The position numbers and the translations under genes are program-made. Positions 1-8,996 of a DNA stretch of 64,000 bases are shown in pieces (within the stretch, counting starts at the first letter, position 1; each line of letters begins with the position of its first letter). The notes under the pieces were generated by a model. That model did not search any database. It was given only the letters and a program-made list of their open reading frames with translations, and had not been told where the DNA came from. This stretch comes from Streptomyces tendae. GTDB lineage: Bacteria > Actinomycetota > Actinomycetes > Streptomycetales > Streptomycetaceae. Where the stretch lies: contig NZ_CP043959.1 in the NCBI RefSeq assembly GCF_008632955.1, forward strand, positions 1,178,001 through 1,242,000, given 5' to 3'.

Positions 1-40
1 TGCACTTACCGGCCGCGGGTCAGGGCAAACACGGCGGAGG

Positions 41-1051
41 TCAGTCCCCGTCGGTGCGTTCCCGCGCGGCGAGCAGCCGCCGCAGCGAGTACAGCCGCGC
101 CGGGTCCGCGTGGCCCTCCTCCACCCAGGCGTCCAGCGCGCAGTCCGGCTCGTCGTGGCTGCACGCGCGCGGACAGCCCTCCGTACCCGGCTCCAGGTCG
201 GGGAAGGCGTGGATCACCCGTGAGGGGTCGACGTGCGCCAGCCCGAAGGACCGCACGCCCGGGGTGTCGATCACCCAGCCCTCGTCCCCCGCGAGCGGCA
301 GCGCCAGCGCGGACGTGGTGGTGTGCCGGCCGCGCCCGGTCACCGCGTTGACGTGCCCGGTGATCCGCCGTTGGTCCTCCGGGACGAGTGCGTTCACCAG
401 GGTCGTCTTGCCGACGCCGGAGTGCCCCACGAGCGCCGTGATCCGCCCGTCGAGCTGCTCGCGCACCCGCTCCACCGCCTCGCCGCTCTCCAGCTCGGCG
501 CGGCTGGTGACGACGTACGGGATGTCGAGCGCGCCGTACAGCTCGAGCAGCTTGTCCGGGGGTGCGAGGTCGGACTTGGTGAGGACCAGCAGCGGCTCGA
601 GTCCGCCGTCGAAGGCGGCGACCAGGCAGCGGTCGATCAGCCGCGGCCGGGGCTCGGGGTCGGCGAGGGCGGTCACCACGGCGAGCTGGTCGGCGTTGGC
701 CACGACCACCCGCTCGTAGGGATCGTCGTCGTCGGCGGTACGGCGCAGCACCGACGAGCGCTCCTCGATCCGCACGATCCTGGCGAGGGTGTCCTTCTTG
801 CCGGACAGGTCACCCACGATGGCGACCCGGTCGCCCACCACGGCCGCCTTGCGGCCCAGTTCACGGGCCTTCATCGCGGTGATGACCCGGTCCTCGACCA
901 GGCACGTCAGCCGGCCCCGGTCGACCGTGAGGACCATGCCCTCGGTGGCGTCCTCGTGCTTGGGCCGGATGTGGGTGCGCGGCCGGTTGCCCTTGCGGTT
1001 GGGGCGGGAGCGGATGTCGTCCTCGTCGGTGTGCTTGCCGTAGCGGCGCAT
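41..1051 (-). CDS. rsgA: Ribosome small-subunit-dependent GTPase RsgA
   Basis: This 336-residue protein is a circularly permuted GTPase that checks late 30S subunit maturation in the cytoplasm. An N-terminal OB-like region is followed by the permuted order of GTPase motifs: the G4 motif TKSD comes before the P-loop GHSGVGKTT. The C-terminal zinc knuckle is visible as CPRACSHDEPDC (C-x3-C-x-H-x4-C), which is diagnostic of RsgA/YjeQ. A basic, charged N-terminal tail of about 35 residues is typical of actinobacterial members. The gene starts 9 bases after the aroA stop, and the bases of that junction (AGGGG) can serve as its ribosome binding site, so the two are very probably one operon. The start at 1051 is well supported by this spacing. 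Confidence 0.95.
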   Translation of the reverse strand: MRRYGKHTDEDDIRSRPNRKGNRPRTHIRPKHEDATEGMVLTVDRGRLTCLVEDRVITAMKARELGRKAAVVGDRVAIVGDLSGKKDTLARIVRIEERSSVLRRTADDDDPYERVVVANADQLAVVTALADPEPRPRLIDRCLVAAFDGGLEPLLVLTKSDLAPPDKLLELYGALDIPYVVTSRAELESGEAVERVREQLDGRITALVGHSGVGKTTLVNALVPEDQRRITGHVNAVTGRGRHTTTSALALPLAGDEGWVIDTPGVRSFGLAHVDPSRVIHAFPDLEPGTEGCPRACSHDEPDCALDAWVEEGHADPARLYSLRRLLAARERTDGD

Positions 1052-1060
1052 GGTGAACCC

Positions 1061-2377
1061 CTAGGCCCCGAGCATCCCGGTCCACAGCTCGGGGAAGTCC
1101 GGAAGGGTCTTCGCCGTGGTCGCCACGTTCTCGATCTGGACGCCGTCGACTGCCAGGCCGATGATCGCACCGGCGGTGGCCATGCGGTGGTCCTCGTAGG
1201 TGTGGAAGACGCCGCCGTGCAGCCGCCGCGGGCGGATGTGCAGGCCGTCGGCCGTCTCGGTGACGTCGCCGCCCAGCTCGTTGATCTCCTTGGTGAGCGC
1301 GGCCAGCCGGTCCGTCTCGTGCAGCCGCAGATGGGCCACGCCCCGCAGGGTCGAGGGGGAGTCCGCGAGGGCCGCGACAGCCGCGACGCCCGGCGTCAGC
1401 TCGCCCACCTCGCCGAGGTCCACGTCGATGCCGTGCACCGCCCCGGAGCCGGTGAAGAGCAGCCCGTACTCGGTCAGCTCGCAGGAACCACCCATCTCGG
1501 TGAAGATCTCCCGCAGCCGGTCACCGGGCTGGGTGGTCCGCGCGGGCCAGTCGGGGATCACCACCTTGCCGCCGGTGACCAGCGCGGCCGCGAGGAACGG
1601 CTGCGCGTTGGACAGGTCCGGCTCGACGGTCAGGTCCCGGCCCAGCAGGGCGCCCGGCGTGACCCGCCAGACGTTCGGCTCGCCGCCCGACTCGGGGGTG
1701 TCGACCTGAGCGCCCACCGTGCGGAGCATGTCGACGGTCATCCGGATGTGCGGCATCGACGGCAGCGTCGCGCCCGTGTGCCGCACCTCCACGCCCTGGT
1801 TGAAACGCGGCGCCGACAGCAGCAGCGCGCTGACGAACTGTGAGGACGAGGAGGCGTCGACCTCCACGGTCCCGCCCTCCAGCGCGCCCCCGCCGTGCAC
1901 CGTCATCGGCAGCGCGCCGCGGTCGTCGTCGTCGATCCGGGCGCCGAGCGTGCGCAGCGCGTCGATGACGCCGTTCAGGGGACGCTCGTGCGAGCGCGGG
2001 TCGCCGTCGAAGCGGACGGGGCCGTCGGCCAGGGTGGCCACCGGCGGCAGGAACCGCATCACCGTACCCGCGTTGCCCACGTCCACGGTGGCCGGGCCGT
2101 GCAGGCCGGCCGGGACGACCCGCCAGGCCTCGCCGGTCCCGTCGGGCCCGATCCCCTCCTCGATCTCCACACCCATGGCCCGCAGCGCGCCCGCCATCAG
2201 CAGCGTGTCGCGCGAGCGCAGCGGGCGGCGCAGCCAGCCCGGCTCGGAGGCGAGGGCGGCGAGGACGAGGGCGCGGTTGGTGACCGACTTGGACCCGGGC
2301 ACGTGGACCGTCGCGTCGACGGCTCCGCTCGCGTGCGGGGCGGGCCAGAGGGCGGTGTGCGTGGGATTCGGGGCCAT
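1061..2377 (-). CDS. aroA: 3-phosphoshikimate 1-carboxyvinyltransferase (EPSP synthase)
   Basis: The product (438 residues, usual length for the family) transfers the enolpyruvyl group of PEP to shikimate-3-phosphate in the chorismate pathway. Visible signatures include the N-terminal [16 protein letters not shown] substrate loop, [12 protein letters not shown] around residue 100, [12 protein letters not shown], and the C-terminal HETDRL segment, where many enzymes have KETDR. It is the first gene of a two-gene operon with rsgA. No Shine-Dalgarno sequence precedes the ATG. A TATAAA hexamer lies only 8 bases upstream on the coding strand (2386-2391), so transcription may begin at or next to the start codon, giving a leaderless mRNA; this is inference. 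Confidence 0.95.
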   Translation of the reverse strand: MAPNPTHTALWPAPHASGAVDATVHVPGSKSVTNRALVLAALASEPGWLRRPLRSRDTLLMAGALRAMGVEIEEGIGPDGTGEAWRVVPAGLHGPATVDVGNAGTVMRFLPPVATLADGPVRFDGDPRSHERPLNGVIDALRTLGARIDDDDRGALPMTVHGGGALEGGTVEVDASSSSQFVSALLLSAPRFNQGVEVRHTGATLPSMPHIRMTVDMLRTVGAQVDTPESGGEPNVWRVTPGALLGRDLTVEPDLSNAQPFLAAALVTGGKVVIPDWPARTTQPGDRLREIFTEMGGSCELTEYGLLFTGSGAVHGIDVDLGEVGELTPGVAAVAALADSPSTLRGVAHLRLHETDRLAALTKEINELGGDVTETADGLHIRPRRLHGGVFHTYEDHRMATAGAIIGLAVDGVQIENVATTAKTLPDFPELWTGMLGA

Positions 2378-2385
2378 GGGGCCAC

Positions 2386-2391
2386 TTTATA
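2386..2391 (-). promoter_or_regulatory. Candidate -10 element of a leaderless aroA promoter
   Basis: TATAAA on the minus strand lies 8 bases before the aroA ATG with no SD between. Predicted transcript start is about the A of the ATG. No good -35 is visible at 17-18 bases, so the call is tentative. Confidence 0.35.
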
Positions 2392-2547
2392 AGGAGGTGA
2401 GGGGACAGGCCGCGCCGTGCCCGCCACCCGGAACACGGTCCGCCCGTCGGCCCCGCCACCGACCGGAGCGCGGACCCGGCCGCCCCCGCGCAGCCCCCGC
2501 CCGGGCCTGTCCGCCCGGCCCCGGGTGCCGGCCCGTGGCGCCCCCGG

Positions 2548-3288
2548 TCACAGGCCCAGGAGCCAGCGGCCGCCGCCCAGGAGTGAGGACAAGGACACCG
2601 CGTGGAACAGGAACAGCCACAGGCCCGCTGGTACGTGAGTCAGCCGGGACAGCTGGTCCGCGTCCGAGTCGCCGGCGCCGCCGTGGGCCCGCTTGGACTG
2701 GAGCTCGAACGCGGGGCGGACGCCGCCCAGCAGCAGGAACCACACCACCGCGTACGCGAACGCCGCCTGCACCTGGGGGCCCGTCAGCCAGGACACCAGG
2801 ACGAACGTGCCCCCGGTGACCAGCACCGACACCGCCCCGTAGGCGTTGCGGATCATCACCAGCACCGCCAGCAGCAGTGCCGTGGCCAGCCACAGCAGCA
2901 GCGTGATGCGGCCGGCGCCGAGCAGCGCGGCCCCGCCGAGGCCCAGCAGCGGGGGAGCGGTGTAGCCGGCGGCGGCCGTGAGGATCATGCCGATGCCCGT
3001 CGGCTTGCCCCGGCTCACCGTCAGGCCGCTGGTGTCCGAGTGCAGGCGTATCCCGGTCAGCGTGCGGCCGGTGAGCAGCGCCACCAGGCCGTGCCCGCCC
3101 TCGTGGGCGATGGTGATGGCGTTGCGGGCCAGCCGCCAGGGCGCCTGCGGCACGACCACGGCAGCGGCGGCCACCAGCGTCGCGACGATCACCCACAGGT
3201 CCGGGTCGGGCTGGGTGCCCGAGACCTCGTCCCAGAGGGAGCCGAGGGACATCAGGGACACGGACGCGGTGCTGACCATGCTTGCCAT
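2548..3288 (-). CDS. M50-type (site-2 protease-like) membrane metallopeptidase
   Basis: A 246-residue integral membrane protein with a zinc-binding HEGGH motif at residues 62-66, inside a hydrophobic helix (AITIAHEGGHGLVAL). The layout fits the M50B peptidase family: one membrane segment at 31-48, the HExxH helix, then four or five further hydrophobic segments and a short hydrophilic loop near residues 205-220. The substrate is unknown. The frame stays open far upstream, but the ATG at 3288 (MASMVSTAS) is chosen because it begins the hydrophobic, family-like part and leaves room for the divergent gene at 3340. Only 51 bases separate the two divergent starts, so their promoters must overlap or lie within each other's coding sequence. 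Confidence 0.8.
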   Translation of the reverse strand: MASMVSTASVSLMSLGSLWDEVSGTQPDPDLWVIVATLVAAAAVVVPQAPWRLARNAITIAHEGGHGLVALLTGRTLTGIRLHSDTSGLTVSRGKPTGIGMILTAAAGYTAPPLLGLGGAALLGAGRITLLLWLATALLLAVLVMIRNAYGAVSVLVTGGTFVLVSWLTGPQVQAAFAYAVVWFLLLGGVRPAFELQSKRAHGGAGDSDADQLSRLTHVPAGLWLFLFHAVSLSSLLGGGRWLLGL

Positions 3289-3339
3289 GTGTTTCGGATC
3301 GCTCCCTCTGCGCGTTCGGAGTCTGGCAGTGTTGCACGT

Positions 3340-4155
3340 ATGTGCGGACGGTATGCAGCGAGTCGGAGGCCCGAGGATCTCGCCGGGATCTTCGAGGTCG
3401 AGAAGTGGGAGCCCGAGGAGACCCTGGAGCCGGACTACAACGTGGCGCCGACCAAGGAGGTCTACGCCGTCCTCGACCGTGCTCTGAAGGACGCCGAGGA
3501 CCCGCGCCCGGTTCGGCAGCTGCGCAAGCTGAAGTGGGGACTGGTGCCGTCCTGGTCCAAGACCCCCGAGGGCGGCGCCCGGATGATCAACGCCCGCGCG
3601 GAGACCGTGCACGAGAAGCCGTCCTACCGCCGTGCCTTCTCCTCCCGCCGCTGCATCCTGCCCGCCGACGGCTACTACGAGTGGGTCACCGGCAAGCAGG
3701 AGCGTGACCTGGAGGTCGAGGGGAAGAAGAAGCGGCCCCGCAAGCAGCCGTACTTCGTGACGCCGGCCGACGGCTCGGTGTTCGCCATGGCCGGACTGTA
3801 CGAGTTCTGGCGGGACGGCACGCTGCCCGACGACCACCCCCGGGCCTGGTGGGTGACCTGCTCCGTGATCACCACCGAGGCGGAGACGAGCCCGCTGGCC
3901 GTGGCCCCGGCGGACGGCCCGCACGCCCTCGCCGAGATCCACCCGCGGATGCCGCTGATGCTCACCCCGGACCGCTGGGACGCCTGGCTCGACCCGGCCA
4001 GGACCGACCCCGGCGACCTGCGCGCGCTGCTGGCCCCGCCGCCGCCCGGACTGATGCGCGCCTACCCGGTCGCCACCGCCGTCAGCAACGTCCGCAACAA
4101 CGGACCGGAGCTGCTGAAGGAGCTGGCCGCGCCCGAAGAGGGCACACTCTTCTGA
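3340..4155 (+). CDS. SRAP-domain abasic-site DNA-protein crosslinking protein (YedK/HMCES family)
   Basis: This 271-residue protein belongs to the SOS-response-associated peptidase family, whose N-terminal Cys2 forms a stable thiazolidine crosslink with abasic sites in single-stranded DNA. The start is fixed by the obligatory MCGRY N-terminus (Cys2 exposed after Met removal). The other active-site residues are visible: Asn in MINARAETV, Glu in PADGYYEW, and His in EIHPRMPLML. It is a normal full-length member with a charged insertion (KKKRPRKQ) near residue 135. It lies divergently from the M50 peptidase and one base before the following hydrolase, with which it is probably cotranscribed. No LexA-type palindrome is visible in the 51-base upstream gap. 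Confidence 0.92.
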   Translation: MCGRYAASRRPEDLAGIFEVEKWEPEETLEPDYNVAPTKEVYAVLDRALKDAEDPRPVRQLRKLKWGLVPSWSKTPEGGARMINARAETVHEKPSYRRAFSSRRCILPADGYYEWVTGKQERDLEVEGKKKRPRKQPYFVTPADGSVFAMAGLYEFWRDGTLPDDHPRAWWVTCSVITTEAETSPLAVAPADGPHALAEIHPRMPLMLTPDRWDAWLDPARTDPGDLRALLAPPPPGLMRAYPVATAVSNVRNNGPELLKELAAPEEGTLF

Positions 4156-4156
4156 C

Positions 4157-4800
4157 GTGAGCACCGACACCTCCGCGCGGACCCAGGACGTCGAGACCGA
4201 CACGGGCACCGCCCGGATCACCTGGCACCGCGCGTCCGGCCGCGCCCGGCTCGTCCTCGCCGTGAGTCACGGCGCGGGCGGCGGCATCGAGGCCCGCGAC
4301 CTCGTGGCGCTCGCCGCCGCCCTGCCCGCGCACGGCGTGACCGTCGCCCTCGTCGAACAGCCCTGGCGCGTGGCCGGCAGGAAGCTCGCCCCGGCGCCGA
4401 AGACCCTGGACACCGGCTGGCGCGGTATCTGGCCCGCGCTGGCCGAGCCGGGGCTGCCGGTGATCTCGGGTGGCCGCAGCGCCGGCGCGCCTGCCGCACC
4501 GCCACGGAGCTGGGCGCCCACGCCGTGCTCGCGCTGAGCTTTCCCCTGCACCCGCCGGGCAGGCCGGAGAAGTCCCGCGCGCCGGAACTGCTGGGCGCGG
4601 GCGTGCCCACGCTCGTCGTGCAGGGCGGCAACGACCCCTTCGGCAGACCGGCCGAGTTCCCCGAGGGGCCCCACGAGCTGGTCGAGGTGGCGTGGGCCGA
4701 CCACGGATTCGCCGTGCCCCGCCGGGCGGACCTCACCCAGGAGGACGCCCTGCGGGTGATCACGGACGCGGTCGTGGGCTGGACCGGCTCCCTGCGTTGA
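4157..4800 (+). pseudogene. Alpha/beta hydrolase (dienelactone-hydrolase-like), frameshifted
   Basis: Two frames together make one small cytosolic alpha/beta hydrolase of about 215 residues. The first frame (GTG at 4157 to a stop at 4537) carries the N-terminal half, with SHGAGGG and the nucleophile elbow GGRSAGA. The second frame supplies the rest through 4800, including the acid GGNDPFG and the catalytic-His segment ADHGF. The protein-like signal changes frame immediately after the nucleophile elbow, between about 4486 and 4492, where GGCGCGC runs directly into CTGCCGCACC. Relative to the expected G-A-R-V-A-C-R-T junction about 7 bases are missing, so translation would stop after about 126 residues. 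It may be a true inactivating deletion or a sequencing gap in a GC-alternating tract. The gene follows SRAP by one base. Confidence 0.75.
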
Positions 4801-4833
4801 GACGCCCGGGACGCCCGGGGCGGCACGGACACC

Positions 4834-4860
4834 GGGAATGCGAACGAGGCTTCCGCTGTT
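4834..4860 (+). promoter_or_regulatory. Sigma-R-dependent promoter upstream of sigR (sigRp2-type)
   Basis: GGGAAT at 4834-4839 and GTT at 4858-4860 are separated by exactly 18 bases, matching the sigma-R consensus. It lies 58 bases before the upstream ATG of sigR, the arrangement expected for positive autoregulation under thiol-oxidative stress. Confidence 0.9.
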
Positions 4861-4917
4861 GGGACGGTCGTATGTGCCGGTGACGGCACCGCCGCCGTAG
4901 GAGAGGAAGTCCACCGC

Positions 4918-5769
4918 ATGGGTTCCACGTTCTGCCCGAGCCGCAGTGCCCGCGCCGACCTGGACTGGACGGTGCTGCACGCGGCCAAGACCGCCCCCAT
5001 TCGGGCGGCGGGCGGACCGGATCGTCGTCTATCCTCCGATTCGGGTGAGGCCGGTCTCGGTCTCGCGACGACATTGGAGGAGGTGGGTCCGGTTCCCGGT
5101 ACCGACGCAGGGACCGAACACGGCCAGGCGGAGCAGCCCGAGGGCCAGGGCGACAAGGGCGCGGAGTCGACCGCGGAGCGCAGTGCGCGCTTCGAGAGGG
5201 ACGCGCTCGAGTTCCTCGACCAGATGTACTCGGCCGCGCTGCGCATGACGCGCAACCCGGCCGACGCCGAGGACCTGGTGCAGGAGACGTACGCCAAGGC
5301 ATACGCGTCCTTCCACCAGTTCCGCGAGGGCACCAACCTCAAGGCCTGGCTGTACCGGATCCTCACCAACACCTTCATCAACTCGTACCGCAAGAAGCAG
5401 CGCGAACCCCAGCGCAGTGCGGCCGAGGAGATCGAGGACTGGCAGCTCGCGCGCGCCGAGTCGCACATGTCCACAGGTCTGCGCTCCGCCGAGTCGCAGG
5501 CGCTGGACCACCTGCCGGACTCGGACGTGAAGGAAGCGCTGCAGGCGATCCCGGAGGAGTTCCGCATCGCGGTGTATCTCGCCGATGTAGAGGGCTTTGC
5601 GTACAAGGAGATCGCCGACATCATGGGGACACCCATCGGTACGGTCATGTCCCGGCTGCACCGGGGACGTCGTCAGCTGCGCGGCATGCTCGAGGACTAC
5701 GCGCGCGAGCGCGGACTGGTCCCGGCCGGTGCCGGAGAGTCGAACGAAGCGAAAGGCTCGGGGTCATGA
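4918..5769 (+). CDS. sigR: ECF sigma factor SigR, with upstream (sigma-R prime) and internal starts
   Basis: SigR directs the response to disulfide stress (thioredoxin, mycothiol and proteolysis genes). Region 2 runs from about [19 protein letters not shown] to the RKKQRE segment and region 4 from [16 protein letters not shown] to [15 protein letters not shown]. The full frame from ATG 4918 encodes 283 residues. GTG 5083 would encode 228 residues, the usual SigR length, after GGAGG only 2 bases upstream. The 55-residue extension matches the length reported for the unstable sigma-R prime isoform of S. coelicolor, made from the sigma-R-dependent transcript; here that promoter lies upstream of ATG 4918, as the model requires. 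The 3' end overlaps rsrA by ATGA, giving translational coupling to the anti-sigma factor. Confidence 0.95.
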
Positions 5770-6068
5770 GCTGCGGAGAGCCGCACGAGACGGATTGCAG
5801 CGAAATCCTCGATCATCTCTACGAGTTCCTCGACCGTGAGATGCCGGATTCCGACTGTGTGAAGTTCGAGCACCACTTCGAGGAGTGCTCGCCGTGCCTG
5901 GAGAAGTACGGGCTCGAGCAGGCCGTGAAGAAGCTCGTCAAGCGGTGTTGCGGACAGGACGACGTGCCGGGCGACCTGCGGTCCAAGGTCATGGGCCGGA
6001 TCGAGCTGATCCGTTCCGGTCAGTCCGTGCCCGACCAGGACGTCGCCACGGCTCCGCAGGAGTCCTGA
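5766..6068 (+). CDS. rsrA: Zinc-containing redox-sensitive anti-sigma factor RsrA
   Basis: RsrA (100 residues) binds SigR when reduced and releases it when a disulfide forms and zinc is lost. The ZAS signature H-x3-C-x2-C is visible as HFEECSPC, with His37, Cys41 and Cys44. The other cysteines are Cys3, Cys11, Cys31, Cys61 and Cys62, the full set described for S. coelicolor RsrA, including the redox-active Cys11/Cys44 pair. The start overlaps the sigR stop (ATGA), so synthesis of the two proteins is coupled. No truncation or missing ligand is seen, so redox control should be intact. Confidence 0.95.
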
Positions 6069-6208
6069 CCGCGCGTCCCTCCCCGGACGCCGCGTCACCC
6101 GATTGTGCTAATCCGCGTGCGGTCCGCCCGCGGCGGCACCCCCGCCCCGCCTAGGCTCCGAGCCTGGCAGGCGGCACATCGCGCGCGGCGCGGTCGGGGG
6201 AGGGGCTC

Positions 6209-7595
6209 ATGGAGGCGTTACCGGCGCGGGCCCGGGTGTATCTCGTCTGCGTCACCCTGCTGGGTCTGCTATGTCTGCTCCCCCTGCCGGGCCTGCCCCG
6301 GCCGGGGGTGCTGTCGTCCCTGCCCGACCCGCGCTTCCCCTGGTGGCCGGTCGTCCTGCTCGCCGCCCTGTACGCCGGCTGCGAGCGCCTCGCCCGGTCC
6401 CGGCTCGTCGCCGGCCCGCACCCGGGCGGCACCTTCCACCCCGTGCTCCTCGCCGGGGCCTTCCTGCTGCCGCCGACCGCCGCGGCGCTGGTCGCGCTGC
6501 CCGGCGCGCTGCTGCTCCCCGTCGAGCACCGCCCCCGCCTCGCCCGCCGGCTCTGGCGCACCGGACAGCTGGTGATCGCCGTCTGGGCCGCGAGCCTGGT
6601 CCACCTCAAGACCGGAGGCCGGGACGCGGTCGCGCACTGCGACATGCCCGGCGCCCTCGCGACGGCGGGCGCCGCCGTGCTCGCGTTCTGCCTGGTCCTC
6701 ACGCTGCTCGACGGCGGCGTGCCGGCGCCGGCCCCGGAGGACTGGCGCGCGGCCGGGCCGCCGCCGCCCGGCCGCCTGGTCGCGGCTGTTCCTCGGCTCC
6801 CTCGCGCCGCTCACCGTGCACGGTCTCGCCGGACTGATGATGGCCCTGCTGTGGCGCAGCCCGTACGGCCCGGTGGCGGCGCTGCTGGTGCTGCTGCCGA
6901 TGGGCGTCTCGTGGTGGGCGTTCGCGCAGTACCACCGGGAGCGCGCCGCCCACCAGGCCACGATCCGCGCGCTGGTGCAGGCCGTCGACATCAAGGACGG
7001 TTACACGCGCGGCCACAGCGAACGCGTCGGCCGGGCCTCCATGCTGATCGCGCGGGAACTCGGTATGGACGACGACCGCGTCGAGACGCTCAGGTTCGCC
7101 GGCATCCTGCACGACGTCGGCAAGCTCGGCGTGCCCACCCGGCTGCTCACCAAGAACGGCCCGCTCACCCCCGAGGAACGGCGGGTGATCGAACTGCACC
7201 CCGAGTACGGGCACGAGATGGTGCGCGGTATCTCCTTCCTCGGCGAGGCCCGCGCGGCGGTGCTGCACCACCACGAACGGATCGACGGCACCGGATACCC
7301 TTACGGCCTGACGGGCGGTCAGATCCCCGAGTCGGCCCGGGTGGTCGCCGTCGCCGACGCCTTCGACGCCATGACCTCCACCCGCAGCTACAGCAGGGCG
7401 CGCCCGGTGCCGGTGGCGCTGGAGGAGCTCCAGCGGTGCGCGGGGACCCACTTCGACCCGCGGATGGTGCGGGCGCTGGTCCGTGCGATCGGCCGTGCGG
7501 GCTGGCACCCGGCGGTGACCGCCGACGAACCCGGGCAGCGGGCCGTTCCCGGGCCCGCCGCACCGGTCACCGGCCGCCCCGGGGCGCGCCAGTGA
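6209..7595 (+). pseudogene. Membrane HD-GYP phosphohydrolase, frameshifted between membrane and catalytic parts
   Basis: The ATG at 6209 follows a good SD (GGGGGAGGGG) and begins a hydrophobic N-terminal membrane region of about 190 residues. At about 6783-6786 the protein-like signal jumps to another frame: GRLVA is followed, out of frame, by RLFLGSLAPLTVHGL and then a complete HD-GYP domain. That domain has the metal-binding HDVGKLGV and the HHE-DGTGYP signature typical of cyclic-di-nucleotide phosphodiesterases. Loss of one CG dinucleotide from GTCGCGCGGCTG to GTCGCGGCTG explains the shift. The soluble part could still be made from GTG 6816 (259 residues). The second HD gene overlaps the stop by GTGA. 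As sequenced, the 6209 frame runs through both genes as one 876-residue chimera with a meaningless middle. Confidence 0.8.
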
Positions 7596-8839
7596 GGCCC
7601 CGGCTGCACACGGTCGTGCACCTGTGCGCCGCCGTCCTCGCCGCCGGGTCGCTCGCGATGACGCTCCACGACGGCATCGAGGACCGCGGCACGGCCCTGG
7701 CCTTCGGCACGCTGGTCGCCGTCGGCGAGCTCACCCGGCGGGGCGGCCGGGGCATCCGGGAGGCCGCGCCACTCGCCGCCGCCGGCTCACTGGCGTACGC
7801 GCTGCTCGGCGAGACCGCGGGGCACGGTACCCACCACGGCGCCGCCCAGGTCGTCACCGTGGTGCTCGCCGCGTCGCTGCTCGGCAGCGTCCCGCACGTG
7901 GGGCGCGGCGACGGGCCCGCCCTGGACCCGGTGACCCGCCGGGTGCTGACCGTCGGCTTCGTCGCCGTGTGCTTCCAGCCGCTGCACGCCCGCGGCGCCT
8001 TCGACGACTTCAGCGGACCGTCGCACGCGCTGCTGCTGCTCGTCCTGCTGTCGCTGACCGCGCTGTGCGACGCCGTGCTCGCCGCCGCGCTGTCCCACTC
8101 CCGCACCGGCTGGCCCTTCCCGCCGCTGCTGCGCGACGAACTGCGGGCCGTGCCCGGGATCGGGGCCGCCGTCGTCGCCACCGGCGCCGTGATGGCGCTG
8201 GGCGTGGCGGTCGTGGGGCTGTGGGCGCTGCCGGTGTTCTCCGTGCCGCTGCTCCTCGCCCAGCTGTCGCACCGGCGGTACACCGCGGTGCGGGCCACCT
8301 ACCGGCAAACCATCGCCTCCCTCGCGCGGGCCACCGAGATCGCCGGGTACACCCCGCACGGCCACTCCCGCCGGGTCGCCGCGCTCAGCCAGGCGGTGGG
8401 CCGGGACCTGGGCCTGACCGAACCGGAGCTGACCGTGCTGGAGTACGCCGCGCTCATGCACGACATCGGCCAGCTCAGCCTCGTCGACCCGGTCCCCGCG
8501 GGCGCCACCGCCGAGCTGCCGGTCACCGAGCAGCGGCGGATCGCGCTCCTCGGCGGCGCGGTGGTGCGCCAGACCGGTGTGGACCCCCGGGTCGCCGTGA
8601 TCGTGGAACGCCAGGCCGACCCGCATCACGAGCAGCCGCCGGCCGCCCGGATCGTCCGGGCGGTGAACGCGTACGACGAGAAGTCCCGGGAAGGAGGGCC
8701 CGGAGGGCCGCTGACCGCGCTGGAGGAACTGCGGCTCAAGGCCGCCGGGGAGTACGCGCCGGAGGTCGTGGAGGCCCTGGCGAGGGTGCTGTCCCGGAAC
8801 ACGGAGGGGGCGCGTGAGCAGGTCGACCGGTCGTGGTGA
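7592..8839 (+). CDS. Integral membrane protein with degenerate HD domain
   Basis: A 415-residue protein starting at GTG 7592, which overlaps the preceding stop as GTGA. About six or seven hydrophobic segments occupy residues 1-225 and a cytoplasmic HD-type domain follows. The HD motif is present in YAALMHDIGQLSL, but the GYP half of the signature is not: the corresponding region reads ERQADPHHEQPP. This suggests a related hydrolase with altered specificity, or a regulatory domain. It is the tandem paralogue of the upstream HD-GYP gene, and the pair are probably cotranscribed partners. The substrate cannot be inferred. Confidence 0.75.
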   Translation: MRPRLHTVVHLCAAVLAAGSLAMTLHDGIEDRGTALAFGTLVAVGELTRRGGRGIREAAPLAAAGSLAYALLGETAGHGTHHGAAQVVTVVLAASLLGSVPHVGRGDGPALDPVTRRVLTVGFVAVCFQPLHARGAFDDFSGPSHALLLLVLLSLTALCDAVLAAALSHSRTGWPFPPLLRDELRAVPGIGAAVVATGAVMALGVAVVGLWALPVFSVPLLLAQLSHRRYTAVRATYRQTIASLARATEIAGYTPHGHSRRVAALSQAVGRDLGLTEPELTVLEYAALMHDIGQLSLVDPVPAGATAELPVTEQRRIALLGGAVVRQTGVDPRVAVIVERQADPHHEQPPAARIVRAVNAYDEKSREGGPGGPLTALEELRLKAAGEYAPEVVEALARVLSRNTEGAREQVDRSW

Positions 8840-8996
8840 GGGACCCGGGCGAGACGGTCTGGCGGCCTGCCATGCTGGGTAACCCATGGGTAATGAGCGG
8901 CGTCGCGGCCGTACGTGGTTGGATGCGAAGGAGAGGGTGTCCGGGGGCGCCGACCGCTGCGGCCGGCCCACCGAACGGAACTGGCAGGCGGGAATC

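Noticed and set aside
2389..2638. Plus-strand ORF starting at 2417 behind AAGGAGGTGAGG
   Set aside because: SD spacing is too long, the protein is Pro/Arg low complexity, and the AAGGAGG is the complement of the aroA promoter area.
3323..3344. RecA-NDp (PafBC)-like DNA-damage promoter before the SRAP gene
   Set aside because: CTGGCAGTG-N7-TA is only a partial match, and transcription would start inside the gene.
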